DNA from: Deltaproteobacteria bacterium
GTDB lineage: Bacteria; Desulfobacterota; Desulfobacteria; Desulfobacterales; JAFDDL01
Reading direction: 5' to 3'
Assembly: GCA_019310865.1 (NCBI GenBank)
Contig: JAFDDL010000060.1
Span: 1 to 21,729 of the forward strand
DNA length: 21,729 bases
The notes beneath the pieces are model-generated. The model worked only from the letters and a program-made list of their open reading frames with translations, did no database searches and was not told the origin of the DNA. The position numbers and the translations under genes are program-made. Shown here piece after piece: positions 6,104 through 13,722 of the stretch. The stretch's first letter is position 1, and each line of letters starts with the position of its first letter.

Positions 6104-7399
6104 TTACATCTTTCGATTATCAATGACCCGAACCGCCTTGCCCGTACTGGGCGGAAGCGAACCCGGCTCCAACAGCTCGATGCGGGCATGGAGCATAATC
6201 GAGGCACGCAGTTTTTCGACAATTTCGGATTTGAGTTTTTTCAACTCTTTCAGATCACCGTGGAACATCTTGGAGTAGATCTCGACCTTGATGTACATCC
6301 TGTCAAGGCCCCCCTCACGTTCCAGCACAATCTGATAATTGTTCCCAACTTCGGGAATATTCATCAGAACCGTTTCAATCTGCGACGGAAACACGTTGAC
6401 GCCGCCGACGATCATCATATCGTCCGTTCTGCCCTTGATCCGATCGATTCTTCGGTGTGTTCGACCGCACTGGCACGGTTCGGGAATAATTCGTGTCAGA
6501 TCCCGGGTTCGGTATCGGATGATCGGCATGGCCTCCCGGTTGAGGTGCGTGAGAACCAGTTCGCCGATTTCACCGTCCGGCAAGGGTTCTTCCGTGTCCG
6601 GGTCGATGATCTCCATGATGTAGAAATCTTCCCATAGATGCATGCCGGCCCGGTATCGGCATTCAAAGGCGACACCGGGCCCGTTCATTTCCGACAACCC
6701 ATAGGAATTGTATGCTTCAAGCCCCCACAAAGATTCTATTTTTGTCTTGATGCCTTCCGAATAGGGCTCTGCGCCCAGATAAGCCCGGCAGACATCCAGT
6801 TCGTGAGGATCCAGGCCGTTTTCCATGATGACCTCGGCAAGGTGCAGCGCATAGCTCGGGGTAATATGGATGACCGTGGTGTTAAAATCCTGCATGAGTT
6901 GAATCTGTTTCAAGCTGTTTCCCGATGACGAGGGAATCACCAGGGCACCGAGTTTTTCAGCGCCGTAATGAAGCCCAAGACCGCCGGTAAACAGCCCGTA
7001 TCCCATCATGTTCTGGAACACATCGTCCTTTGTGGTCCCGGTGCTCATGAGACTTCGGGCCACCAGGTCCGCCCAGTCTTGAATGTCTTTGATTGTGTAA
7101 AAGATGACGGTGGATTTTCCGGTGGTTCCCGACGAGGCGTGCATTCGAACCAGATCGCTCCGCGGTGTTGCCACCATGCCGTCAGGATAACTCAACCGCA
7201 GGTCGTTTTTGGTGGTGAAGGGAAGATCTCTTAGGTGCGCAAGGGTTTTGATTTTTGATATGTTGACCCGATGATCCTTGAATACCTTACCGTAAAAGGC
7301 TGTGGTGGCGGCATTTTCAAGGGTCGCAGTCAATTTGCTGAGCTGAAGTTGGGCCAGCGCCTCACCATCAATCGTCTCGATATCGTTTTCCCAAAACAT
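6104..7399 (-). CDS. paaK: Phenylacetate-CoA ligase (AMP-forming)
   Basis: 431 residues, the normal PaaK length. The enzyme activates phenylacetate or another arylacetic acid with ATP and CoA, giving the CoA thioester, AMP and PPi. Visible motifs are the phosphate-binding loop SSGTTGKS (89-96), the acyl-adenylate region YGLSEMNGPG, the CQCGRTH segment, and the hinge with GRTDDMMIVGG near residue 325, all typical of the PaaK subgroup. In anaerobes this family often works in phenylalanine or indolepyruvate catabolism. It is the first gene of a two-gene operon with the ACT protein. AGGA upstream of the ATG at 7399 supports the start. Exact substrate specificity cannot be read from sequence. Confidence 0.88.
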   Translation of the reverse strand: MFWENDIETIDGEALAQLQLSKLTATLENAATTAFYGKVFKDHRVNISKIKTLAHLRDLPFTTKNDLRLSYPDGMVATPRSDLVRMHASSGTTGKSTVIFYTIKDIQDWADLVARSLMSTGTTKDDVFQNMMGYGLFTGGLGLHYGAEKLGALVIPSSSGNSLKQIQLMQDFNTTVIHITPSYALHLAEVIMENGLDPHELDVCRAYLGAEPYSEGIKTKIESLWGLEAYNSYGLSEMNGPGVAFECRYRAGMHLWEDFYIMEIIDPDTEEPLPDGEIGELVLTHLNREAMPIIRYRTRDLTRIIPEPCQCGRTHRRIDRIKGRTDDMMIVGGVNVFPSQIETVLMNIPEVGNNYQIVLEREGGLDRMYIKVEIYSKMFHGDLKELKKLKSEIVEKLRASIMLHARIELLEPGSLPPSTGKAVRVIDNRKM

Positions 7400-7524
7400 A
7401 ACCAGGTCCTGTTTGTTTAAATGCAGGTGTTTAAATGCCGGTTATCATGGCCAGGCTATGTCATACCTGCATGGACCTGTCAACTTTCCCCGCGGGTGCC
7501 CGACAAATTTGAAGCTGGCATCTC

Positions 7525-7705
7525 TAAGGGCTCACGCAAAAATGTGAAGTTATTTCCGGAGTCTTCGCTTTCCTGCGTGAGCCCTAAGCTCACAGGGTCG
7601 TGCGCCTTTTTGTTGGTCGCTTATGACTTGGTTTTAATTGATGTATCACTAGCTTAACGGTTATCAGTATGGATTAAGGGTTCGCTTTCCTGCGCGAGCC
7701 CTGAG
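7525..7705. repeat. Inverted/direct repeat cluster (possible small non-autonomous element) in the paaK-SDR gap
   Basis: AGGGCTCACGCA (7527-7538) and its perfect inverse TGCGTGAGCCCT (7574-7585) could form a 12-bp stem. The segment 7564-7588 recurs as a direct copy at 7681-7705 with two mismatches, so the outer ends at 7527 and near 7702 are also inverted relative to each other. The arrangement resembles a miniature mobile element or a folded leader. The rest of the 325-base gap (7400-7724) holds nothing else that I recognise. Confidence 0.6.
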
Positions 7706-7724
7706 ACATTGGGAGATTAGAGCA

Positions 7725-8189
7725 ATGAAGATATTTTCGGACAAGGTCGCCATCGTTACGGGCGCGGCCCAGGGAATGGGCAGGGCCATTGCAGAGGCAT
7801 TGGCCCAGGCCGTGCTGGGTATCATGAAATCGAATCGATTCGGTCGAATTGTCAATATGTCCTCATCCGCAGGTAGGAGCGTGTCCACCCTGGGCGGCGC
7901 CCATTACACTACCGCAAAGGCGGCGGTGCTTGGTTTTACCCGGGCTGTGGCAAAGGAGATGGCGCCTTACGATATCACCGTCAACGCCGTGTGCCCCGGT
8001 CTGATCGATACGGACATGGTTCGGTTAACCGTCTCTCCGGAAAAGATTGCCGCCTATGAAGCCGGTTTTCCCGTTCCCCGGTTGGGAACACCAGCGGAAG
8101 TCGCCAATCTGGTCCTGTTTCTTATTTCCGGTGCACCTTATATCACCGGCGCTTCCATTGACATAAACGGTGGTGATTTGATGATGTGA
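7725..8189 (+). pseudogene. Short-chain dehydrogenase/reductase (FabG-like) with a large in-frame internal deletion
   Basis: 154 codons where the SDR family has about 245-255. The cofactor-binding TGAAQGMG (12-19) is followed at about residue 28 directly by the beta-5 region (GRIVNMSSSAG), the active-site YTTAK (Y61, K65), NAVCPGLIDTDM and the C-terminal INGGDLMM. The distance from the glycine motif to YxxxK is about 42 residues instead of roughly 135-140. About 95 residues, including the NNAG strand and part of the Rossmann fold, have therefore been removed without breaking the frame. Both ends are otherwise well preserved and a GGGAGA ribosome site precedes the ATG. A stable oxidoreductase is unlikely. 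Confidence 0.85.
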
Positions 8190-8258
8190 GTCGCATCCCC
8201 AACATATAGCATGTAGAGCCGCTTATCGGGCACGCCGGCCCCTGTTCCCTTTTTATCC

Positions 8259-8313
8259 TTGACAGATACCAATTGATATGTCATTATTTGCCGCATAAAT
8301 ATGACAAATAATG
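8259..8313 (+). promoter_or_regulatory. Promoter and inverted repeat upstream of the second DUF4143 ATPase
   Basis: TTGACA (8259-8264) is followed after 17 bases by CATTAT (8282-8287). A perfect 9-bp inverted repeat, CATTATTTG (8282-8290) and CAAATAATG (8305-8313), starts on the -10 box. The CAAATA element also occurs in the operator-like repeat of the other DUF4143 ATPase (4537-4555), in the opposite arrangement. Confidence 0.5.
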
Positions 8314-8351
8314 TAATAATTATAGGGCAAATAACAACAACTGGTGTCTGA

Positions 8352-9716
8352 ATGGTGATCAGGCGAAAGATCGAATCCGAGTTACGCCGTTGGAAAAGCG
8401 CAAAAAACAGAAAGCCAATTATCCTACGAGGCGCTCGGCAGGTGGGCAAAACCTACACCATCAATCGGTTTTCCGAAAATTTTGAACAATTCATCGAGTT
8501 GAATTTAGAAAGACCAAGAGAACGCGAACTTTTTACGGATTTTAACACCGGCAAGGAGCTTTTTGAACGGATTCTGCTGTATAAAGGTACTCATCTCAAA
8601 AAGAATCACACAGACACGCTCCTGTTCATCGATGAAATTCAAAATTCCGCTGAAGCCATTAAAGCCCTCCGATATTTTCGTGAAGACCTAAGCGATTTGG
8701 CTGTTATTGCCGCCGGCTCACTACTTGAAGTTTTTTCAAAGCAGGAAGGCTTTTCATTCCCGGTTGGAAGAGTTAAGAATCTTTATTTATATCCGGTCAA
8801 TTTTTTAGAATATCTCGAGACAGCCAACTCGCCCCTTGCCCAAAAATTATCAAATATGGACATTATCGGTGAAACAGCACTTCATGATTTATTGATGGCG
8901 CAATTTCACGAATATGCATTTTTGGGCGGTATGCCGGAAGCACTTGCTGTTTACCTGAAATCCGGCTCCTATTCCGAGTTGCGGAGCATATATGATGAGA
9001 TTTTTCTAGGCTATATTGAAGACGTTGAAAAATATTCCAATATCGCAAAAGCAAAATATTTGACACATACCATCGATCGCGCCCCCCTGTATGCCGGTGA
9101 ACGAATTACGTATGAAAAATTTGGTGAGTCTTCATATCGGTCAAGAGAGATCAAAGAAGCGTTTGATGTGCTTGAACGGGCATTGATTGTCCACCGGGCA
9201 AGGCCGTCAACATCAACGCGGATTCCCGTTATTGAAAAAATGCGAAAAGCGCCCAAGCTCTTTTTTCTTGATGCCGGCTTGATGAATTACCGGATTGGAC
9301 TTAAAGAATTTTTCAGCGACAGGCAATCGCTGGACACGGCATATCGGGGAAGAATATCCGAGCAGATTGTGGCCCAGGAAATTGTTTCGCAGACACATCT
9401 GCCTCCGGCACTCCATTTCTGGATACGGGAAAAAGGATCTGCAGAAATTGACTTTCTATATTCGTTTAAAGAATTTGTTATTCCGGTGGAGGTTAAAAGC
9501 GGAAAAACAGGAACCCTGCGATCATTAAATCTGTTCATGGAAAAAAGTGCACATCCCTATGCCGTGAGAATATATTCCGGAAAAGCCAGAATCGACCCAA
9601 TACAGCTGCCGTCGGGAAGAAAGTTTTACCTTTTTTCCATGCCGTATTATCTCATATCGGAATTTAATGACGCCCTTGATCAATTTATCCAAATTTGCAA
9701 AACTCATCAATCTTGA
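8352..9716 (+). CDS. AAA_14/DUF4143-family ATPase (second copy)
   Basis: 454 residues, a full-length COG1373-type ATPase. Walker A is GARQVGKT (27-34), Walker B is LLFIDEIQ (90-97), and the sensor stretch is AVIAAGSLLE (118-125). The C-terminal DUF4143 part carries a PD-(D/E)xK-like pattern: SEQIVAQE (E337), AEIDFLY (E365, D367) and VEVKSGK (E380, K382). It is a single-gene unit with its own promoter-like sequence and no partner gene. The ribosome site before the ATG at 8352 is poor. The family is common in accessory DNA, and no defined activity should be assumed. Confidence 0.88.
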   Translation: MVIRRKIESELRRWKSAKNRKPIILRGARQVGKTYTINRFSENFEQFIELNLERPRERELFTDFNTGKELFERILLYKGTHLKKNHTDTLLFIDEIQNSAEAIKALRYFREDLSDLAVIAAGSLLEVFSKQEGFSFPVGRVKNLYLYPVNFLEYLETANSPLAQKLSNMDIIGETALHDLLMAQFHEYAFLGGMPEALAVYLKSGSYSELRSIYDEIFLGYIEDVEKYSNIAKAKYLTHTIDRAPLYAGERITYEKFGESSYRSREIKEAFDVLERALIVHRARPSTSTRIPVIEKMRKAPKLFFLDAGLMNYRIGLKEFFSDRQSLDTAYRGRISEQIVAQEIVSQTHLPPALHFWIREKGSAEIDFLYSFKEFVIPVEVKSGKTGTLRSLNLFMEKSAHPYAVRIYSGKARIDPIQLPSGRKFYLFSMPYYLISEFNDALDQFIQICKTHQS

Positions 9717-9766
9717 TGTGTTTATCTTGACGTTGCATAAATACATGGGCAAATCGACACAACCCT

Positions 9767-10244
9767 ATGATGAAACTTGCTGATAATTTCCGTTTCGCGC
9801 TTGCCGCGGTGGCAATAATCTGGGCGATCCACCTGCTCAATGGTTTTTTGCCCATTGATTTGCGCAGTTTCGGTCTGCGTCCCCGAAGCATCGACGGGTT
9901 GTGGGGGATCCTTACCGCTCCTTTCCTGCACGCAAACCCTGACATTCAGCGCGCTTTGGATTATCATTTTACTTGGCGGCGGGCTTGTCTGGCTGGCTGG
10001 AAGCACCAACAGCATTCATATCGGCGCCAGTGGGGTTATCTTCGGACTTATCGGATTTTTGATGTTTATCGGCATTTTCCGAGGAGAATGGGGCGCGTTG
10101 GTGTTATCGATCGTCATATTTTTTCTGTATGGAGGCGCATTGCTGTCGCTGCTGGCGGTGGTGCCGGGGGTCAGTTGGACCGGCCATCTGTTTGGTTTTC
10201 TCTCCGGCGTTCTGGCCGCCCGGTGGACCAGACGATGGTCATAA
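9767..10244 (+). pseudogene. Rhomboid-family intramembrane serine protease, broken by deletion and frame change
   Basis: The first frame from 9767 encodes a hydrophobic start and GLRPRSIDGLWGILTAPFLH, the typical N-terminus of this rhomboid subgroup, up to about 9937. The homology continues in another frame from about 9939 (LTFSALWIIILLGGGLVWLA), with the catalytic serine motif HIGASGVIFGL and the catalytic histidine region SWTGHLFGFLSG, ending at 10244. The family normally has about 25 more residues between these parts, including the loop and helix after TAPFLHxxxxHL. An out-of-frame deletion therefore fits better than a simple one-base indel. Both catalytic residues survive, but no single continuous protein can be made. 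Confidence 0.75.
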
Positions 10245-10259
10245 AGAGCCACTATATCT

Positions 10260-10298
10260 ACCATGCAATTTGAAAAACTGCCTTTCAAATTGCATGGT
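10260..10298. terminator. Bidirectional hairpin between convergent genes
   Basis: A perfect 16-bp inverted repeat (arms 10260-10275 and 10283-10298, with ACCATGCAATTTGAAA as the left arm) around a 7-base loop. It lies between the rhomboid remnant and the convergent fecR-like gene. Position and symmetry suggest a shared terminator, although the stem is AT-rich and no long T tract follows. Confidence 0.6.
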
Positions 10299-10307
10299 TG
10301 GTTTCCA

Positions 10308-11429
10308 TTACCCAATATTTCTTCTTACCAGAACGGTCTGCCCCTTGGCGTTGGTGGTGGAAACAATCGATAGGGTATTTTCCAGCGCCTTCACGAACGT
10401 CTTGCGGTGGTTTACATTGAAGTTGAGGCTGATGGGGATGTCTGCAATTTGTGGATCGCCGATGACGATCTTTTTTTCCATGTACCGGTTGATTTCATCG
10501 ATCACCTCGGCCAGCGGCTTTTTATGAAACCGCAGCCTTCCTGTCTGCCAGTCGTTTGCCTTTTGAATGTTGACCTTAGTGATTTGAATATCCTGTTTCG
10601 CTTTATCGATGACAATTTCTTGGCCGGCGGTGATGATTTTCGGGGCTGCAGCGGATGTTTTCACCTCTTGAATCTGGCGCATTTCATCAGCTGTCGTGGA
10701 AGTTACAATGGAAACTACCGGCGAAGTGGTTTCGGTCTGTGCGATGGTGTCGGGTTTCTGCTTGACTTCCACGCTTCCTTCGGTGACCGCAACCCGGATT
10801 TTCCCCTTGATTTCCTTGTGTACATTAAATTGGGTGCCCACCGCCCGAATCGAGACATCGTCGGCCGTTACAACAAAGGGCCTGGCAGGGTCGTGGAAGA
10901 CGGAAAAATGCGCACGCCCCTGTTTTAGACTGATATGGCGCAAATCCGAAGCATAACCATTTTCAATTATCGTTTCCGCATCGAGATGAACCGACGATCC
11001 GTCCGAGAGGTAGACCGTTCGCTGCTCGCCCGTTTCGGTTCGATAGGTTATATTCGAAGTGGTTTCGGAGTGTATCATCAAAACACTCAGAATAATCAGC
11101 ATGCAGCAGGCGGCCAAGGCAACCGGCTTCAGTCCCGGGAAGTTTATCGAGGCCCGGAGCGATTTTTTTCTGGTAACGCGCAATTGCTCGGAAGCCTGCC
11201 ACCGGTTTCGCTCCATGATGACCGAAGGTTCGTCCTTGAGCACGTCCGATCCATTCCAGATGGCTTTCATCAGGTTCAATTCCGCCGGGTGTGCTGGATT
11301 CTTTTTCAGCCAGATTTGAAATTTCCGTTGTTGCCGGGATGTCATGGGCCCCGATTTGATTTTCATCAGCCAGTCTTTGGCTTCTGATGATATTTTGTTT
11401 TTACGGTTATCAGTGTTTAATATACGCAT
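10308..11429 (-). CDS. FecR-family anti-sigma factor / transmembrane sensor
   Basis: 373 residues. The N-terminal cytoplasmic part (about 13-60, with EAKDWLMKIKSG and QIWLKKNPAHPAEL) matches the sigma-binding DUF4880 region. One membrane helix spans about 101-119. The periplasmic FecR domain (about 126-220) includes the GEQRTVYLSDGSSVHLDAET core. The C-terminal part (about 305-370, PLAEVIDEINRYMEKKIVIG) resembles the STN/DUF4974 fold that contacts a receptor. A stretch of about 60 threonine/alanine-rich residues (225-285) separates the two periplasmic parts and is unusual. The ATG shares one base with the sigma gene stop (TGATG), so the pair is coupled. It would relay an outer-membrane signal to the ECF sigma factor. 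Confidence 0.87.
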   Translation of the reverse strand: MRILNTDNRKNKISSEAKDWLMKIKSGPMTSRQQRKFQIWLKKNPAHPAELNLMKAIWNGSDVLKDEPSVIMERNRWQASEQLRVTRKKSLRASINFPGLKPVALAACCMLIILSVLMIHSETTSNITYRTETGEQRTVYLSDGSSVHLDAETIIENGYASDLRHISLKQGRAHFSVFHDPARPFVVTADDVSIRAVGTQFNVHKEIKGKIRVAVTEGSVEVKQKPDTIAQTETTSPVVSIVTSTTADEMRQIQEVKTSAAAPKIITAGQEIVIDKAKQDIQITKVNIQKANDWQTGRLRFHKKPLAEVIDEINRYMEKKIVIGDPQIADIPISLNFNVNHRKTFVKALENTLSIVSTTNAKGQTVLVRRNIG

Positions 11430-12028
11430 CAGGATGTTTCTCCAAATTGTTCACGAAACTTGAGGATGGACTCGGAAATATACTTGCAGACGGTTCGTTT
11501 CGATATGCCCATCTCACTGGCGATTTCGGAATAGGTCAGCCCAACGAAGCGGTGAAGTGTAAAAGCGCGCTGGTATGCCTTATCAAGTGATTTGTATACA
11601 TTTCTGAACATATCCATACTCTGTTCGGACTGCACCCACTCCTCGGGTGTCAATTCAGGTGATTTGAGCTTCATATCGGTCAGGGATACATGGGCGTTCA
11701 TTTTCCTCACCTGCTGCCTGCGAAACCGGTCCTTGATGATATTGGATGCAATGGTGCAGATAAATGCAAACGTGATCTCCCGTTCATGGAGTCGAGGATC
11801 TCGAATGAGGCGAAGATAGACCTCCTGGGCCACATCCTCCCGGTCTTCCGGATTGTCAAGTTTGCCCTCGAGAAACTGGCGAAGCCTGGCATCATATTGC
11901 TCATATATACCATTGACGGCTTCGTTGTTGGCGACATTGGCCGGGGCGGTGCCTTGGGGCGCGTCCGCGCTTTTATCCGCACGTTTTTTCAAGGGACATT
12001 TTTCTTTACGATCATCTTCAAGTCGCAA
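11429..12028 (-). CDS. ECF-type RNA polymerase sigma factor, FecI-like
   Basis: Up to 199 residues. Region 2 spans about 38-105 (EDVAQEVYLRLIRD..., with the DNA-melting segment AFICTIASNIIKDRFRRQ). Region 4 spans about 145-195 (LDKAYQRAFTLHRFVGLTYS followed by EIASEMGISKRTV, a helix-turn-helix). The coupled FecR-type gene indicates cell-surface signalling, usually for siderophore or TonB-dependent uptake, but no TonB receptor is present in the window. The start is uncertain: 12028 is a TTG, and another in-frame TTG lies at codon 13. A 16-codon ATG frame (from 12038) overlaps the N-terminus in another phase, and its TGA overlaps that second TTG. Confidence 0.87.
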   Translation of the reverse strand: MRLEDDRKEKCPLKKRADKSADAPQGTAPANVANNEAVNGIYEQYDARLRQFLEGKLDNPEDREDVAQEVYLRLIRDPRLHEREITFAFICTIASNIIKDRFRRQQVRKMNAHVSLTDMKLKSPELTPEEWVQSEQSMDMFRNVYKSLDKAYQRAFTLHRFVGLTYSEIASEMGISKRTVCKYISESILKFREQFGETS

Positions 12029-12179
12029 TGTTCATGCATCCCTTTCATTCATAGAAGTTGCGAGGGTTATGGTAAATATATCACCCCTATTTATATAAAC
12101 GCAATGTGAATCAAAACGCGCACGAAAAAATGATTTCTTGAGATTATAAAAAATTGCGCGATCTTTGGCATCATGCGTT

Positions 12180-12206
12180 TATAATATCAGACGGCAATCA
12201 TTGCCG
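12180..12206 (+). promoter_or_regulatory. TATAAT box and 7-bp palindrome upstream of the CoA ligase cluster
   Basis: A perfect TATAAT (12180-12185) has no good -35 box at normal spacing, suggesting an activator or an alternative sigma factor. Six bases downstream lies the perfect palindrome CGGCAAT-C-ATTGCCG (12192-12206), which overlaps the expected start and is placed as a repressor operator would be. The first gene starts at 12248. Confidence 0.45.
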
Positions 12207-12247
12207 GTTTCACAGATGCTGTCACACTCGGTAGAAAGGATTCCAAC

Positions 12248-13705
12248 ATGGCATTATTGTCAATCAGCCGAATGATAACACACCTTGCTGAAAAAGATCC
12301 GGATAGGCCATCCATAACGTGTGAAGATTACACGATTAACTGTAAACAGTTAGAATTAAAAACAAACCAGCTGGCCCGTGCTTATAAAGATATGGGTGTG
12401 GAGCCGGGTGATTTTGTGACCATTGCCCTGCCCAATTCCATCGAGTTTTATGAATCCTGCATCGCGGTATGGAAACTGGGGGCAGCGCCCCAACCGGTTT
12501 CATCCAAACTGCCCCAAATAGAGCGAGAGGCCATTATCGAGCTGGTCAACCCATCCCTGGTGGTGGGGGCCACGGTCATGGGAAATCGAAAAACCCTGCC
12601 GCCTGGATTTGAACCCGATCCGGGTCTGTCGGGCAAGGAGCTGCCCGATCGCGTCACCGCATATCATAAAGCCATGACTTCCGGTGGCAGTACGGGGCGG
12701 CCGAAACTGATCGTGGCAAAGACCCCCGGGCAGTTCGATCCCGATGATGAGGCCCTTTTGATGTCCACACAGGTCCCCGATAAGGCCCAACTGGTCACGG
12801 GCCCCTTGTACCACAATGGGCCTTTCATGTATTCAATGCTTGGCTTGCTCATGGGGAACCATATCATCGTAATGAAACGATTTGATGCCGAAGAATCTTT
12901 GCGCCTGATCGAAACGTATCAAGTGGACTGGGTGATGATGGTACCCACCATGATGCAACGGATCTGGCGATTGGGCGGTGAAATCAGAAATCGTTATGAT
13001 CTTTCCTCGCTTCGAATCATGATGCACATGGCGGCACATTGCCCGCAATGGCTGAAGGAATCTTGGATCAACTGGTTGGGGCCCCAGCGGGTGTTTGAAA
13101 TATACGGTGGGACGGAGTCCAACGGATCGACCTGGATCACAGGTGAAGAATGGCTGACCCACAAAGGATCTGTCGGCAAAGCGGTACCGGGATATAAAAT
13201 AAAGATTGCCGGAGAAAACGGTGAAACCCTCAAGACCGGACAAGTGGGTGAAATTTTCATGTTGCCTGAATCTGGTCAAGGAAGTACATATTATTACATA
13301 GGGGCGAAAGCCGATACCATTGAAGGCGGTTGGGAAAGCCTGGGGGACATGGGCTGGATGGATGAAGACGGTTATCTATATCTGACAGACCGCAAGACGG
13401 ATATGATCGTGAGCGGCGGCGCCAACATCTACCCGGCCGAGGTCGAGGCCGCCATTGATTCCCATCCTGCCGTTCGATCAAGCGTCGTGATCGGATTGCC
13501 CGATGACGATATGGGCAAAACGGTCCATGCGCTTATCGATGCACCCGGGGGGGTTACCCAAGCGGAATTGATCGCTCATCTTTCCGAGCAATTGGTCCGG
13601 TACAAGGTCCCCCGCAGCTATGAATTCGTATCGGCGCCGCTGAGAGATGATGCCGGTAAAATTAGGCGTCCAGCGTTAATCGAAGAGCGATCCAAGGCAA
13701 AATAA
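12248..13705 (+). CDS. Acyl-CoA ligase A (AMP-forming; bile-acid-CoA-ligase-like subgroup)
   Basis: 485 residues, a class I adenylate-forming enzyme: acid + ATP + CoA to acyl-CoA + AMP + PPi. Motifs in order are the phosphate loop TSGGSTGRPK (144-153), YGGTE (286-290), the ribose-binding GD in ESLGDMG (about 366-367), the hinge DRKTDMIVSGG (381-391), and the thioester-half-reaction lysine in DAGKIRR (K471). The TSGGSTGRPK loop and compact N-terminus resemble the subgroup that includes bacterial bile-acid-CoA ligases, so a bulky, polycyclic or branched acid is possible but not shown. It opens a plus-strand operon with two crotonases. The gene is a close paralogue of 15435-16895. AGAAAGGA before the ATG supports the start. 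Confidence 0.87.
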   Translation: MALLSISRMITHLAEKDPDRPSITCEDYTINCKQLELKTNQLARAYKDMGVEPGDFVTIALPNSIEFYESCIAVWKLGAAPQPVSSKLPQIEREAIIELVNPSLVVGATVMGNRKTLPPGFEPDPGLSGKELPDRVTAYHKAMTSGGSTGRPKLIVAKTPGQFDPDDEALLMSTQVPDKAQLVTGPLYHNGPFMYSMLGLLMGNHIIVMKRFDAEESLRLIETYQVDWVMMVPTMMQRIWRLGGEIRNRYDLSSLRIMMHMAAHCPQWLKESWINWLGPQRVFEIYGGTESNGSTWITGEEWLTHKGSVGKAVPGYKIKIAGENGETLKTGQVGEIFMLPESGQGSTYYYIGAKADTIEGGWESLGDMGWMDEDGYLYLTDRKTDMIVSGGANIYPAEVEAAIDSHPAVRSSVVIGLPDDDMGKTVHALIDAPGGVTQAELIAHLSEQLVRYKVPRSYEFVSAPLRDDAGKIRRPALIEERSKAK

Positions 13706-13722
13706 TAAAAAGGAGGGCCTTC

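Noticed and set aside
9767..10244. Programmed frameshift in the rhomboid gene
   Set aside because: No slippery heptamer at the junction, and residues appear to be missing, so a deletion explains it better.
12160..12185. Sigma-54 (-24/-12) promoter at TTGGCATCATGCGTTTAT
   Set aside because: The GC expected 12 bases after the GG is absent (TT instead).
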